Source: Sphingomonas sp. | GTDB lineage: Bacteria > Pseudomonadota > Alphaproteobacteria > Sphingomonadales > Sphingomonadaceae | Length of the DNA: 64,000 nt | Assembly (NCBI RefSeq): GCF_024508665.1 | Contig: NZ_JANINP010000001.1 | Span: 310,001 to 374,000 of the forward strand | Direction: 5' to 3' | Part shown: piece after piece, positions 54,876 to 63,977 of the stretch | Numbering within the stretch: position 1 is the first letter of the stretch | Layout of the letters: every line of letters starts with the position of its first letter | The notes under the pieces: model-generated | Told to the model about the DNA's origin: nothing | What the model saw: only the letters and a program-made list of their open reading frames with translations | Database searches by the model: none | Translations under genes and position numbers: made by a program

Positions 54876-55565
54876 TCAATCGAGCGCCAGGTCGACCGCG
54901 GCGAGCGCGTGGAGGCTGGTTGTATCGAACAACGGCACTGCGCTGTCCGATTGGTCGACCAGCAGCATGATCTCGGTGCAGCCGAGCACGATCGCTTGTG
55001 CGCCGCGCGCGACCAGCCGTGCGATCACCTCGCGATATGCGGCCCGCGACGCTGCTTCGGTCTTTCCCGCGACCAGTTCCTCGTAGATCACGCGATGAAC
55101 CTCACGCCGGTCGTCGGCGTCGGGAATCAGTGTCTCGATCCCTGCGGCCGCTAGCCGGTCGCGATAAAAGGCCTTCTCCATGGTGAAGGCGGTGCCCAAC
55201 AACCCGATGCGACTCAGCCCTGCCCGGCGGACCGCCGCCGCGGTCGGGTCGACCACATGGAGCAGCGGGACGCCGATCGCTGCCGATACGTCGTCCGCCA
55301 TCAAATGCATCGTGTTGCTGCAGATCAAGACGAAATCCGCGCCACCCGCCTCCAGGCGTCGGGCCGCGTCCACCATTCGCGCAGTGAGCGAAGCCCAGGC
55401 GCCATCGCGTTGAAGTCGCTCGATTTCGCCAAAGTCGAGCGAGTAAAGAAGTATCTCGGCGGAATGCGCCCCGCCAAGACGTTCACGCACCGCGCGATTG
55501 ATGATCGCATAATATTGCGCCGAGCTCTCCCAGCTCATGCCGCCGATAAGGCCGATCGTCTTCAT
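54876..55565 (-). CDS. Aspartate/glutamate racemase family protein
   Basis: Cofactor-independent amino acid racemase of 229 residues. The two catalytic cysteines are visible in ICSNTMH (Cys82) and LGCTEI (Cys196), with the start MKTIGLIGGMSWESSAQYY typical of aspartate racemases. Both thiols are intact, so it should be active, most likely interconverting L- and D-aspartate. It diverges from the Crp/Fnr gene by about 80 bases. Confidence 0.9.
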   Translation of the reverse strand: MKTIGLIGGMSWESSAQYYAIINRAVRERLGGAHSAEILLYSLDFGEIERLQRDGAWASLTARMVDAARRLEAGGADFVLICSNTMHLMADDVSAAIGVPLLHVVDPTAAAVRRAGLSRIGLLGTAFTMEKAFYRDRLAAAGIETLIPDADDRREVHRVIYEELVAGKTEAASRAAYREVIARLVARGAQAIVLGCTEIMLLVDQSDSAVPLFDTTSLHALAAVDLALD

Positions 55566-55646
55566 CGTGTCGCTATGGCGTTTCCTGCTAAGGAAACCAA
55601 GAATCGGATATGATCGTTACGCTTCCGAAGAGGTTTGAAGAATAGC

Positions 55647-56372
55647 ATGCTGACCGACAATTTCCTGCGGGGCCGCCGCCGCCGTGAGCTGAGCGATGAA
55701 GAAAAGGAAGCCATAGAGAGCGTCCTGACCGCGCCCGTGACGCTGCCGCGGCGCAAGGTGGTGACGAGTCGCGGCGATGTCGTCACGCGATCGACCTTCC
55801 TCATCTCGGGCTTCATGTGCCGTTACATGGACGGCGCCGACGGCCACCGGCAACTCGTGAGCATTCAGACACCGGGCGATTTCGTCGATCTGCACGGCTA
55901 TCCGCTGCAACGGCTCGATCACGATATCGCCACGTTGAGCGAGTGCACCGTCGCCTATGCGCCGCATGACAAGCTGACGCAGATCATCGAGCGCTTGCCG
56001 CATCTTGGCCGCGTGCTGTGGTTCTCGACTCTGCTCGACGCTGCGATGCACCGCGAATGGATTTTCCGGCTCGGGCGGCTCGATGCGGTGGGACGCGTCG
56101 CCCATATGCTGTGCGAAACCTATTCGCGGCTCGACGCGGTCGGTCTGGTCGAGGATAACAGCTTCGCTTGGCCATTGACCCAGCAAGATCTTGGCGAGGC
56201 ATGCGGACTGACCTCGGTCCACGTCAATCGGACGTTACGTGTCTTGCGCGAGGCGGGGATGGTCGAGGTTTCCGACCGCATCGTCACGATGATGGATTTC
56301 GATCGCCTTGCCTCGACCGGCGAATTCCAGCCCGATTACCTCTATTTCGACAACCATACCCGGACGCCCTGA
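55647..56372 (+). CDS. Crp/Fnr-family regulator
   Basis: Regulator of 241 residues. The N-terminal cyclic-nucleotide-binding-like barrel has QLVSIQTPGDFVDLHGY; the C-terminal HTH reads LTQQDLGEACGLTSVHVNRTL. The Fnr-type N-terminal cysteine cluster is absent and the phosphate-binding cassette of cAMP sensors is not obvious, so the signal is unknown. ATG at 55647 is preferred to an in-frame TTG at 55635. It is divergent from the racemase and convergent with glpK, with a perfect inverted repeat between. Confidence 0.87.
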   Translation: MLTDNFLRGRRRRELSDEEKEAIESVLTAPVTLPRRKVVTSRGDVVTRSTFLISGFMCRYMDGADGHRQLVSIQTPGDFVDLHGYPLQRLDHDIATLSECTVAYAPHDKLTQIIERLPHLGRVLWFSTLLDAAMHREWIFRLGRLDAVGRVAHMLCETYSRLDAVGLVEDNSFAWPLTQQDLGEACGLTSVHVNRTLRVLREAGMVEVSDRIVTMMDFDRLASTGEFQPDYLYFDNHTRTP

Positions 56373-56394
56373 GCGGGCGGTCCGAGCAAAATAT

Positions 56395-56499
56395 ACGCTT
56401 CCCCGGCGAAGGCCGGGGCCCAGCCGCATTCCGTTCTCGATACCTGGACGCCATCTCGAATTCGCCGAAGCTGGGCCCCGGCCTTCGCCGGGGAAGCGT
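56395..56499. repeat. Perfect 30-base inverted repeat
   Basis: Arms 56395-56424 and 56470-56499 begin ACGCTTCCCCGGCGAAGGCC and are exact complements over 30 bases. It sits between convergent genes, so it may act as a bidirectional terminator. It is related to the family A palindromes but with a different outer part. Confidence 0.85.
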
Positions 56500-56522
56500 G
56501 AAGCTGATCGAAGGTGCGAATA

Positions 56523-58007
56523 TCAGTGCGTCGCGTTGATCACCGATTTGACCGCCGCCGCCCATCCGTCGAGCCGGGTCCGTCGCGCCTCGGCTGAAAG
56601 GCCGCAGCGGAAAGTGTCTATCTTGCCGCGCATGACCGAGGCGGCCTTCAGATCCGCGAACAGGCCGACGCCCACTCCGGCCAGCATCGCGGCACCCAGC
56701 GCGGTAGTTTCGGAGAAGCATGGCCGTTCGACCGCGACGTCGAGCATGTCGGCAAGATCCTGCGCGATCCAGTCGTTCGCCACCATGCCGCCGTCGATTC
56801 TCAATGTCTTCCAATCGGCGCCGTCGGCCGCGAAAGCGGTTTTCAGGTCGTTCGCCTGGTGCGCCATCGCCTCCAGTGCGGCCCGGACGATATGCGCTCG
56901 GGTCGCGGTGAAGCTCAGCCCCGAAATCGAGCCCCGCGCTTCGGCTTCCCACCATGGCGCTCCCAGGCCCGACAGCGCGGGGACCAGGTAGACTCCGGCA
57001 TTGTCCTCGACCGATCGCACCAGTGCTTCGGTCTCGTCGGCGGTGGCGATCAGCTTGAGCGAATCGCGCAGCCATTGGACCAGGCTGCCGGCGACGAACA
57101 CCGATCCCTCCAGTGCATAAGCGCGCCGCCCGTCGAGCTGCCACGCGACCGTCGCGAGCAGCCGGTTCTTCGACATCGGCTGGTGCGCGCCATATTGCGT
57201 CAGCACGAATGCTCCGGTGCCAAACGTCGCCTTGGTGTCGCCGGGCGCCAGGCAGGCCTGACCGATCGTCGCCGCTTGTTGATCGCCGGCCATGCCGCAG
57301 ATCGGGATCGGCGCGCCGAACAACGTCGTGCTGCCATAATCTCCCGCGCAATCGACGATTTCGGGAAGCGCTTGGCGCGGTGCGGCGAACAATTCGATCA
57401 GACCGTCGTCCCAATGCCCGCTGCCGATCGCCATCAGCGCGGTCCGGCTGGCGTTGGTCGCGTCGGTGATATGCAGCCCGCCGCCATTTCCGGTCGCGGT
57501 CAATTTCCACACCAGCCAGGAATCGATCGTGCCGATCGCCAGCCGGTCACCGGCCGCCTTGAGCTGAGGCCAATTTGCCATCGCCCATCCGATCTTGGAG
57601 CCGGAGAAATAGGGGTCTAGCAGCAGTCCGGTGCGCGCCTGAACCGTGGGCTCGTGGCCGGCTTCCTTGAGCTCACGGCACCACGATGCTGTGCGGCGAT
57701 CCTGCCAGACGATCGCAGGCGCCAGCGGCTCGCCGGTCTGTTTATCCCAGAACACCACTGTCTCGCGCTGATTGGTGATGCCGATCGCGGCCACTGCCTC
57801 CGGCCCGCCCGCCAGCTCGATCATTTTCCGAGCGCAGGCGACGGTGCGATCCCAAATCTCGGCGGCGTCGTGCTCGACCAGACCGGGGGCGGGGTAATGC
57901 TGCGTCAGCGCGGCCGACTCGCTGCCCAGGCATGTGCCGTTGGGCGCGAACAGCATCGCGCGGGTGGAAGTGGTACCTTCGTCGATGACCAGCAGTTTGT
58001 CGCCCAT
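56523..58007 (-). CDS. glpK: Glycerol kinase
   Basis: FGGY-family kinase of 494 residues, which phosphorylates glycerol to sn-glycerol 3-phosphate. Seen: the nucleotide loop DEGTTSTRAMLF (DQGTTSSR in most, so Glu replaces Gln), NQRETVVFWDK, glycerol-contacting WQDRRT, CGMAGDQQAA and FGTGAF. Length matches GlpK. No glpF or glpD lies adjacent. The adjoining Crp/Fnr regulator is convergent, so it is not clearly the controller. Start ATG at 58007. Confidence 0.92.
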   Translation of the reverse strand: MGDKLLVIDEGTTSTRAMLFAPNGTCLGSESAALTQHYPAPGLVEHDAAEIWDRTVACARKMIELAGGPEAVAAIGITNQRETVVFWDKQTGEPLAPAIVWQDRRTASWCRELKEAGHEPTVQARTGLLLDPYFSGSKIGWAMANWPQLKAAGDRLAIGTIDSWLVWKLTATGNGGGLHITDATNASRTALMAIGSGHWDDGLIELFAAPRQALPEIVDCAGDYGSTTLFGAPIPICGMAGDQQAATIGQACLAPGDTKATFGTGAFVLTQYGAHQPMSKNRLLATVAWQLDGRRAYALEGSVFVAGSLVQWLRDSLKLIATADETEALVRSVEDNAGVYLVPALSGLGAPWWEAEARGSISGLSFTATRAHIVRAALEAMAHQANDLKTAFAADGADWKTLRIDGGMVANDWIAQDLADMLDVAVERPCFSETTALGAAMLAGVGVGLFADLKAASVMRGKIDTFRCGLSAEARRTRLDGWAAAVKSVINATH

Positions 58008-58060
58008 TTTGCGAAGCTAGCCGGGATTACTTTGCCCGCCAATGGCGCTACGGAAGCGTT

Positions 58061-59302
58061 ATGACGAACGGCGAGAGCGGTGTGGGAGCGAATCTTTCGG
58101 CGACGGTTGGCGGCGCCGCCGCGGTCGCGCCCACCGGACCCGACCAGCCGCCGCTGCCCCCATCGCCGGAGGATGAGCCGCCGCCGGTCATCGACCCGCG
58201 GCGCGATCGCCTGCTTGCGGCGCTGACGCTGATTGCCGGGGTCGGGCTGGTGATCGGGCTGCCATTCGCGCTCAAGGCCGGCGCGGAATTCTTCCTGCCG
58301 ATCACGATCGCGTTGGTCATATCGATCGCGCTCATCCCGGTGCTCGAATGGCTGGAGCGGCGGCGGCTTCCGTCGTGGCTCGCCGCGCTGATCTGCGTGC
58401 TGACCTTCCTGGCCGCGGCGAATGTGGCGCTGGCCGCGATCGTCGTCCCGGCGATCGAATTCTTCCGCCGCCTGCCCGAGCGAATCGACCGGATCCAGGC
58501 GAACCTGGCGCCGGTACTCGATCTGTATGCGAGCCTGGAAAAGTATATCAACAAGGCGGCGGCGCATATCGCCACCATCCCCAAGGTGCGGACCGCGACG
58601 CCGGTATCGCCGCCGAGTTCGCTGCTCGACCTCATCGCGACGTCCGCACCGACCGCTTTGGTGCAGATTTTCTTCGGCGTGCTGGTGGTGTTCTTCTTCC
58701 TGGCCGGCTGGACGCGGACGCGGCGTCGGACGATCACCAGCCGCGCGAGCTTCGGCGGCGCGATGGCGACGGCGCGCGTGATCCAGGACGTGGTCGACGA
58801 CGTCTCGGCCTATCTGGGCACGATCACCGCGATCAACATCGTCCTCGGGCTGATCGTATCAGGCGCCCTGTGGCTGATCGGCATGCCCTATCCGCTGATG
58901 TGGGGCGGTATCGTCACCTTGCTCAACTACATTCCCTATTTCGGGCCGATCGTCGCCGCTCTGCTGCTTGCGGTCGGCGGACTGATGACCTTTCCCGACA
59001 TCTGGGTGGCCTTGTTGCCCGCGGGAATCATGATCGGCTGTCACTTGCTGGAGGCCAATGCGGTGACGCCGTTCATCGTCGGCCATCGCCTGACGATCAG
59101 TCCGGTGCTGATCCTGATCTCGCTGAGTTTCTGGAGCTGGGTGTGGGGCACGCCCGGCGCGTTGCTCGCGGTGCCGTTGCTGATCATCATTCAGACCGTA
59201 ATCGGCGCGGCGGGCAAGCCCGATATCGCGGGTTTCCTGTTCGAGCACGGCACGTTGGTCAGCGAACGCAAGCGCGGTCGCTGGGGCGTGCGACAAAACT
59301 GA
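58061..59302 (+). CDS. AI-2E family transporter (PerM-like)
   Basis: Membrane protein of 413 residues with about 7-8 transmembrane segments. The C-terminal family signature LLNYIPYFGPIVAALLLA and PAGIMIGCHLLEANAVTPFI is clear, as are the long N-terminal Pro-rich cytoplasmic tail (PDQPPLPPSPEDEPPP) and the large loop. Family members include TqsA and Na+/H+-linked PerM proteins; the substrate is unknown. ATG at 58061 diverges from glpK. Confidence 0.86.
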   Translation: MTNGESGVGANLSATVGGAAAVAPTGPDQPPLPPSPEDEPPPVIDPRRDRLLAALTLIAGVGLVIGLPFALKAGAEFFLPITIALVISIALIPVLEWLERRRLPSWLAALICVLTFLAAANVALAAIVVPAIEFFRRLPERIDRIQANLAPVLDLYASLEKYINKAAAHIATIPKVRTATPVSPPSSLLDLIATSAPTALVQIFFGVLVVFFFLAGWTRTRRRTITSRASFGGAMATARVIQDVVDDVSAYLGTITAINIVLGLIVSGALWLIGMPYPLMWGGIVTLLNYIPYFGPIVAALLLAVGGLMTFPDIWVALLPAGIMIGCHLLEANAVTPFIVGHRLTISPVLILISLSFWSWVWGTPGALLAVPLLIIIQTVIGAAGKPDIAGFLFEHGTLVSERKRGRWGVRQN

Positions 59303-59313
59303 TTTGACCGCTG

Positions 59314-59342
59314 TTGACAGGGGGAGGCGGCTCGCTTAGTGG
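59314..59342 (+). promoter_or_regulatory. Promoter of tRNA-Asp
   Basis: A perfect TTGACA (59314-59319), a 17-base spacer and TAGTGG (59337-59342), 20 bases before the tRNA. The strong -35 and GC-rich spacer suit a stable-RNA promoter. Confidence 0.5.
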
Positions 59343-59361
59343 CCGCGCCTCACGCTTCCAA

Positions 59362-59438
<77 letters not shown>

Positions 59439-59480
59439 TTTTCGGCGTGAACTTCTCCAGATCGACGATTGCTGCGGGCC

Positions 59481-59705
59481 TCAGCGCCAGTGCCCGGTTT
59501 CCATCCAGCGCAGCATGCGGCGCATCGGCAGCAGCCACAGCCACACGATCCCTGTCACGACGTAGAACAGCAATTGCGCGACCGCAGGCCAGCGTCCGAC
59601 CCAGGGCGACAGGCTGACGATGGCAATGCACCAGATCGCGATCAGGGCCAGGATGGCGAGCATGCCCACCGGCTTTTGCCAGCGCGGTGTCGGCGGCGGG
59701 TTCAT
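59481..59705 (-). CDS. Small membrane protein, DUF2842-like
   Basis: Protein of 74 residues with two transmembrane segments (about 15-32 and 43-60) and a basic C-terminus (LPMRRMLRWMETGHWR). It resembles the DUF2842 proteins of alphaproteobacteria. ATG at 59705 overlaps the 5-FCL stop (ATGA), an arrangement that supports this start and co-translation. Function unknown. Confidence 0.8.
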   Translation of the reverse strand: MNPPPTPRWQKPVGMLAILALIAIWCIAIVSLSPWVGRWPAVAQLLFYVVTGIVWLWLLPMRRMLRWMETGHWR

Positions 59706-60250
59706 AATGTGATCCATCCCTGTTCGGTAATGACGGCGTGGAGCGGTATATCCCACGGATCGACCGGCAGGTCCTCGACCTGCTGGACGCTCCAGGCGAT
59801 ACCGACCCGCCAGGCATCGCGAAAGCGCGCGAACGCGCCGTCATAATAGCCTGCGCCCTGGCCCAGACGATCAAGCTTCGCGTCGAATCCGAGCATCGGG
59901 GTCAGTATGATGTCGGGGAGCAGTTCGGCGGCGAGCGCCGAGGGCTGGCTGAGCCCGAACGGGCCGGCCTCCAGCGCCGCTTCGGTTTCCCAGGCCAGGA
60001 AGCGCATCGGTTCGCTGCGCACGGTGACATGGGGAAGGGCCAGCACGCATCCCGCCTCGACGGCGGCGCGCGCGAGCGGCGAAGGATCTGCTTCGCTGCC
60101 GATCGGGACATAGGAAGTGACGGTCATGCCGCGGTCGAGTCGGGCGCGGAAGGCGTCCGGCACCGCGATCGGAGGGGGCTTGGTGGCGACAAAGGCGTCA
60201 CGCGCGGTGCGAAGCCTCGCTCGCAATGCCTGTTTGCCCTGAATATTCAT
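59702..60250 (-). CDS. 5-formyltetrahydrofolate cyclo-ligase
   Basis: ATP-dependent enzyme of 182 residues that converts 5-formyl-THF to 5,10-methenyl-THF. The motif GQGAGYYDGAF is the ATP/substrate loop (usual GxGxGYYDR, here Gly replaces Arg), with KQALRARLRTARDA near the N-terminus. ATG at 60250 is preferred to an earlier in-frame start because it removes a non-family extension. It sits in the conserved zapA, 6S RNA, 5-FCL block. Coupled to the DUF2842-like gene. Confidence 0.9.
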   Translation of the reverse strand: MNIQGKQALRARLRTARDAFVATKPPPIAVPDAFRARLDRGMTVTSYVPIGSEADPSPLARAAVEAGCVLALPHVTVRSEPMRFLAWETEAALEAGPFGLSQPSALAAELLPDIILTPMLGFDAKLDRLGQGAGYYDGAFARFRDAWRVGIAWSVQQVEDLPVDPWDIPLHAVITEQGWITL

Positions 60251-60254
60251 GATT

Positions 60255-60425
60255 GGGTGGAGTGGCGGGACCACCGTGGACCGTTTGCCGGGTTATCCTC
60301 TGACGCACGGTACGTCAGGTGGGGACCATGTGCGTCGGACCAGGATCCGGGCAGGGACAGCCCCCATGGATGATGAATAGCCTCAGGGATAATAAAGGCT
60401 CGTATCGGGCAGTACCCGCCGGCCA
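60255..60425 (-). ncRNA. ssrS: Probable 6S RNA
   Basis: The 180-base spacer between zapA and the 5-FCL gene has no ORF of merit. This is the classic position of 6S RNA across proteobacteria. On the minus strand TTATCC (60387-60392) pairs with GGATAA (60293-60298), the stem continues as CTGA/TCAG, and outward GCC/GGC can follow, giving a long closing stem with an open centre as in 6S RNA. Within, CCATGGGGGC and ATGGTCCCC can fold. Boundaries are approximate. Confidence 0.55.
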
Positions 60426-60430
60426 TGAAC

Positions 60431-60739
60431 CTAGGCGCTCGGCGCCGGTTTCTCAAGGGTCTCGGCCAGCGCTTCGAGGCGGTCGGCGAGGCGATTGAGG
60501 AATGCCGGGCTGGGGCCGCCATCCGCCGAAGGCCGATTCTCGGCCTGATCGAGATTGTCGGCGAGCATCAGCGCGATCAGCAGCATGGTGCGCTCGGCGT
60601 TGAGACCGCCCGAAGCGCGGTTGGCCATCGCCCAACGCTGATCAAGCATTTCTCCCAACCGGCGAAGCTGGGCTTCCTCGCCATCGCGGCAAGCGACATT
60701 GTGACGGCGGTCGCCGATCGTCAGCGTGACCTCAGCCAT
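60431..60739 (-). CDS. zapA: Cell division protein ZapA
   Basis: Z-ring-associated protein of 102 residues. VTLTIGDRRHNVACRDGEEA matches the ZapA N-terminal domain, followed by the long helix (LIALMLADNLDQAE, ALAETLE) that dimerises. It bundles FtsZ filaments. ATG at 60739 overlaps the small coiled-coil gene by 8 bases, so both are co-translated. It lies next to the 6S RNA spacer as in other proteobacteria. Confidence 0.9.
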   Translation of the reverse strand: MAEVTLTIGDRRHNVACRDGEEAQLRRLGEMLDQRWAMANRASGGLNAERTMLLIALMLADNLDQAENRPSADGGPSPAFLNRLADRLEALAETLEKPAPSA

Positions 60740-60905
60740 TTCGCGCCCCCAGCGCGTCGAGCGCCGCGATCGCTTCGCCGACGCGGGCGCGCAGCGATTC
60801 GTGTCGTGTCTTCAGGTCCTGCGCGCTCTTGTCGCGCGCCGCGACGGCGCGTTCGATGCGGGCGAGCGCGGCGTCGATCCGATCGGTCGGGGAAGCGTCT
60901 GCCAT
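60732..60905 (-). CDS. Small coiled-coil protein upstream of zapA
   Basis: 57 residues, almost wholly one amphipathic helix: ATG at 60905 then ADASPTDRIDAALARIERAV with a heptad-like pattern of Ala/Leu/Ile (IDAALARIERAVAARD, LRARVGEAIAALDAL). The ATG is favoured by the overlap with zapA and by a GGGGGGA site upstream; a longer frame is unlikely. Small helical proteins here are common in alphaproteobacteria. By analogy with ZapB it may assist the Z-ring, but that is inference. Confidence 0.7.
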   Translation of the reverse strand: MADASPTDRIDAALARIERAVAARDKSAQDLKTRHESLRARVGEAIAALDALGARNG

Positions 60906-61171
60906 CGGGGGGAGATAGCACGGCAAGGGGGCGCTACAACATCGTTTCGCCGCGCAAAGGGCTCGGACTCGCCGCCGGCGGGCGCCTTGAGCAACCCAAA
61001 TAGTGCCGCATGGCTCCGACCGATGACGTCGCGATCGCCGCCATTGTGGCCGCTTCGGGAGCAAATACGCAGCGCCAGCGGTTGACGCGCCGCGTCGGCA
61101 TCCCCAAAGGCTCCCGCGACAGACCGGCCCCATTCGCGCGTGCCGGCATCAGCAGCTCGAGGAGCGAAAAC

Positions 61172-62179
61172 ATGGCGGTGAAGGTTGCGATCAACGGGTT
61201 CGGGCGGATCGGACGTCTGGTAGCGCGCGCGATGCTCGCGCAGGGCGATACCGGCCTCGATCTGGTGGCGATCAACGATCTCGGCGATGCCAAGGCCAAT
61301 GCCTGGCTGTTCAAGCGCGATTCGGTCCATGGTACCTGGCCGGGCGAGGTCCATGCCGAGGGGCAGGACATGGTGATCGACGGCAAGCGCATCCGCGTTA
61401 CCGCGGAACGCGATCCGGGCAACCTTCCGCACAAGGAATTGGGCGTCGACCTGGTGCTCGAATGCACCGGCTTCTTTACCGATCGCGCCAGCTGCCAGAA
61501 GCATATCGATGCCGGCGCCAAGAAGGTGCTGATCTCGGCGCCGGGCAAGAATGTCGACCTGACCGTCGTCTATGGCGTCAACCACGACAAGCTGACCGCC
61601 GAGCATACGATCGTGTCGAACGCATCGTGCACGACCAACTGCCTGGCCCCGGTCGCCAAGGTGCTCAACGATGAAATCGGCATCGAGCGTGGCCTGATGA
61701 CCACCGTCCATGCCTATACCAACGACCAGAAGATCCTCGATCAGATCCACTCCGATCTGCGCCGGGCGCGGGCCGCGGCTATGTCGATCATCCCGACCAC
61801 GACCGGCGCCGCGCGCGCGGTCGGCGAAGTGCTGCCCGAACTGAAGGGCAAGCTTGACGGCTCGGCGATCCGCGTGCCGACCCCCGACGTGTCGTTGATC
61901 GACCTGACCTTCACGCCGAAGCGCGACGTGACCAAGGACGAGGTCAACGCGCTGCTCAAGGCGGCATCGGAAGGCAAGCTCAAGGGCGTGCTCGATTATA
62001 CCGACGAGCCGCTCGTCTCGATCGACCTGATGGGGTCGCCCGCCTCGTCGACGGTCGACAGCCTCGAAACCGCGGTGCTCGAAGGCAAGCTGGTGCGCGT
62101 CGTCAGCTGGTACGATAATGAATGGGGCTTCTCGAACCGCATGGTCGACACCGCCAAGGCGATGGCGGCGCTGATCTGA
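61172..62179 (+). CDS. gap: Glyceraldehyde-3-phosphate dehydrogenase, type I
   Basis: Glycolytic enzyme of 335 residues that oxidises GAP to 1,3-bisphosphoglycerate. The NAD motif is NGFGRIGR (8-15), catalytic Cys153 is in [12 protein letters not shown], and the Asp in INDLGD suggests NAD. Length is normal. ATG at 61172 follows GAGGAGCG; the upstream in-frame extension to 61010 is not protein-like. Pgk follows on the same strand after a hairpin-bearing spacer. The 266-base 60906-61171 spacer before it must carry promoters for both gap and the zapA unit, but I see no clear box. Confidence 0.95.
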   Translation: MAVKVAINGFGRIGRLVARAMLAQGDTGLDLVAINDLGDAKANAWLFKRDSVHGTWPGEVHAEGQDMVIDGKRIRVTAERDPGNLPHKELGVDLVLECTGFFTDRASCQKHIDAGAKKVLISAPGKNVDLTVVYGVNHDKLTAEHTIVSNASCTTNCLAPVAKVLNDEIGIERGLMTTVHAYTNDQKILDQIHSDLRRARAAAMSIIPTTTGAARAVGEVLPELKGKLDGSAIRVPTPDVSLIDLTFTPKRDVTKDEVNALLKAASEGKLKGVLDYTDEPLVSIDLMGSPASSTVDSLETAVLEGKLVRVVSWYDNEWGFSNRMVDTAKAMAALI

Positions 62180-62188
62180 CTTTAAATT

Positions 62189-62302
62189 CCCCTCCCGCGT
62201 GCGGGAGGGGTTAGGGGAGGGCGTGTCGCCCCCGATCGAGGGCGACGCCCAGTCCGACAGACCCTCCCCCCAACCCCTCCCGCAAGCGGGAGGGGAGTTT
62301 TT
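62189..62302 (+). terminator. Double palindrome with U-run between gap and pgk
   Basis: Two palindromes: CCCCTCCCGC...GCGGGAGGGG at 62189-62210 and again at 62274-62295, the second with loop AA and followed by AGTTTTTC. The last is a textbook rho-independent terminator shape, so transcription between gap and pgk may be partly interrupted. The same repeat family appears at 24565 and 46253. Confidence 0.6.
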
Positions 62303-62316
62303 CTTAGGAGTTTGGC

Positions 62317-63507
62317 ATGGCGCGCAACTTCAAGACGCTCGACGACATGGGCGACATCGCCGGCAAGCGCGTGCTTGTCCGTGAGGATCTCAACGTGCCG
62401 ATGGCCGATGGCCAGGTGACCGACGATACGCGTCTGCGCGCCGCGGTGCCGACGGTTGCCGAGCTCGCCGACAAGGGTGCCAAGGTCCTTATTCTCGCGC
62501 ATTTCGGGCGGCCCAAGGGGCAGCGTAACCCGGAAATGAGCCTGGCGCTCGTCACGCGCCCGTTCGAGCAGGTGCTGGGCCGTCCGGTCCGTTTCATCGG
62601 CGACGAAGGCGCGGCGGAGGCGATCGCCACGCTGAAGGACGGCGATGTCGCGATCCTGGAGAACACCCGCTTCGATCCGGGCGAGGAAAAGAACGCGCCC
62701 GAGACGGTCGAGCGGCTCGCCGGGCTCGGCGACCTCTATGTCAACGATGCCTTCTCGGCCGCCCACCGCGCGCATGCTTCGACCGAAGGGTTGGCGCACA
62801 AGCTGCCGGCGTTCGCGGGGCGGCAGATGGAGGCGGAACTCGACGCGCTCGACAAGGCGCTCGGCAATCCCGAGCATCCGGTTGCAGCCGTGGTCGGTGG
62901 CGCCAAGGTGTCGACCAAGCTCGACGTGCTCAAGCACTTGGTCTCCAAGGTCGATCACCTGATCATCGGCGGCGGCATGGCCAATACGTTTCTCGCGGCG
63001 CGCGGGGTCGATGTCGGCAAGAGCCTGGCCGAGCACGATCTGACCGGCACCGCAGACGAGATTTTCGACGCCGCCGAAGCGGCGGGCTGCACGATCCATC
63101 TGCCTTATGACGTTGTCGTCGCGAAGGAATTCAGGCCGAATCCCCAAACCCGCACGGTCAATGTCCATGAGGTTCAGCCGGACGAGATGATCCTCGACAT
63201 CGGTCCGGCCGCGACCGAGGCGCTGGGCGATGTGCTGAAAAATTGCCGCACTTTGGTCTGGAACGGCCCGCTCGGCGCGTTCGAAACGCCGCCCTTCGAT
63301 GCCTCGACGATGACGCTGGCGAAGACGGTGGCCGCGCTGACGCGCGAAGGCTCGCTGGTGTCGGTGGCGGGTGGCGGCGATACCGTCGCCGCGCTCAACC
63401 AGGCGGGAGTCGCCGACGACATGACTTTCGTGTCGACTGCCGGCGGAGCCTTCCTCGAGTGGATGGAAGGTAAGGAACTTCCAGGAGTTAAGGCGCTAAG
63501 CTCTTAA
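62317..63507 (+). CDS. pgk: Phosphoglycerate kinase
   Basis: Glycolytic kinase of 396 residues that makes ATP from 1,3-bisphosphoglycerate. Family signature [44 protein letters not shown] and the C-terminal GGGDTVAAL nucleotide loop are all present. ATG at 62317 follows TAGGAG. Length is normal for bacterial Pgk. Its TAA shares bases with the convergent thioredoxin stop at TTAA. Confidence 0.95.
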   Translation: MARNFKTLDDMGDIAGKRVLVREDLNVPMADGQVTDDTRLRAAVPTVAELADKGAKVLILAHFGRPKGQRNPEMSLALVTRPFEQVLGRPVRFIGDEGAAEAIATLKDGDVAILENTRFDPGEEKNAPETVERLAGLGDLYVNDAFSAAHRAHASTEGLAHKLPAFAGRQMEAELDALDKALGNPEHPVAAVVGGAKVSTKLDVLKHLVSKVDHLIIGGGMANTFLAARGVDVGKSLAEHDLTGTADEIFDAAEAAGCTIHLPYDVVVAKEFRPNPQTRTVNVHEVQPDEMILDIGPAATEALGDVLKNCRTLVWNGPLGAFETPPFDASTMTLAKTVAALTREGSLVSVAGGGDTVAALNQAGVADDMTFVSTAGGAFLEWMEGKELPGVKALSS

Positions 63508-63977
63508 CGCTCGGCAAGCAGCGGACCGAGGACGGCCTCCAGGCTCCGCGCAGTAAAGGCAGTCGTCTTGGCGTAACGGACGCGGCCGTGGCGATCGATC
63601 ACATAGCTCATCGGTACCGCCGATAGCGCGATATCGGGCCCGTCGACCCAAGTCGCCTGGGGATAAGGGATGTCGGACGCTGTTGCCTGGCCCGTGCCGT
63701 TGGAACCCGGATCGACCGAGATGCCGATCACTACCAGTCCCCGCGACAAATGAGTCCGGTAGTAGCGCGCCAGCAGGGGGATTTCGGCCCGGCACGGCAC
63801 GCACCAGCTTGCCCAGTAATTGATCACGACCACGCGCCCGCGCAGGTCGGCCAGCGACATGCGTTGTCCGCCGGTCAATGTCATCCGCTGGGGGAGGCCG
63901 GGGCCGCCGGCCGTTGCCGGCGCGTGCAGGCCCAGCATCGCCAGTGCCAGCGTCATCATCGTGAACCGCCTTTGCAT
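63504..63977 (-). CDS. TlpA-like thioredoxin, exported
   Basis: Thiol-disulfide oxidoreductase of 157 residues with a signal peptide (1-23, ending PATAG). The active site WASWCVPC (Cys59, Cys62) lies in the TlpA/ResA fold, with cis-Pro in VPMSYVID. Likely periplasmic; it may reduce disulfides for cytochrome c maturation or for other substrates. Neighbours give no clue. The stop overlaps pgk's stop (shared TTAA). Confidence 0.87.
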   Translation of the reverse strand: MQRRFTMMTLALAMLGLHAPATAGGPGLPQRMTLTGGQRMSLADLRGRVVVINYWASWCVPCRAEIPLLARYYRTHLSRGLVVIGISVDPGSNGTGQATASDIPYPQATWVDGPDIALSAVPMSYVIDRHGRVRYAKTTAFTARSLEAVLGPLLAER

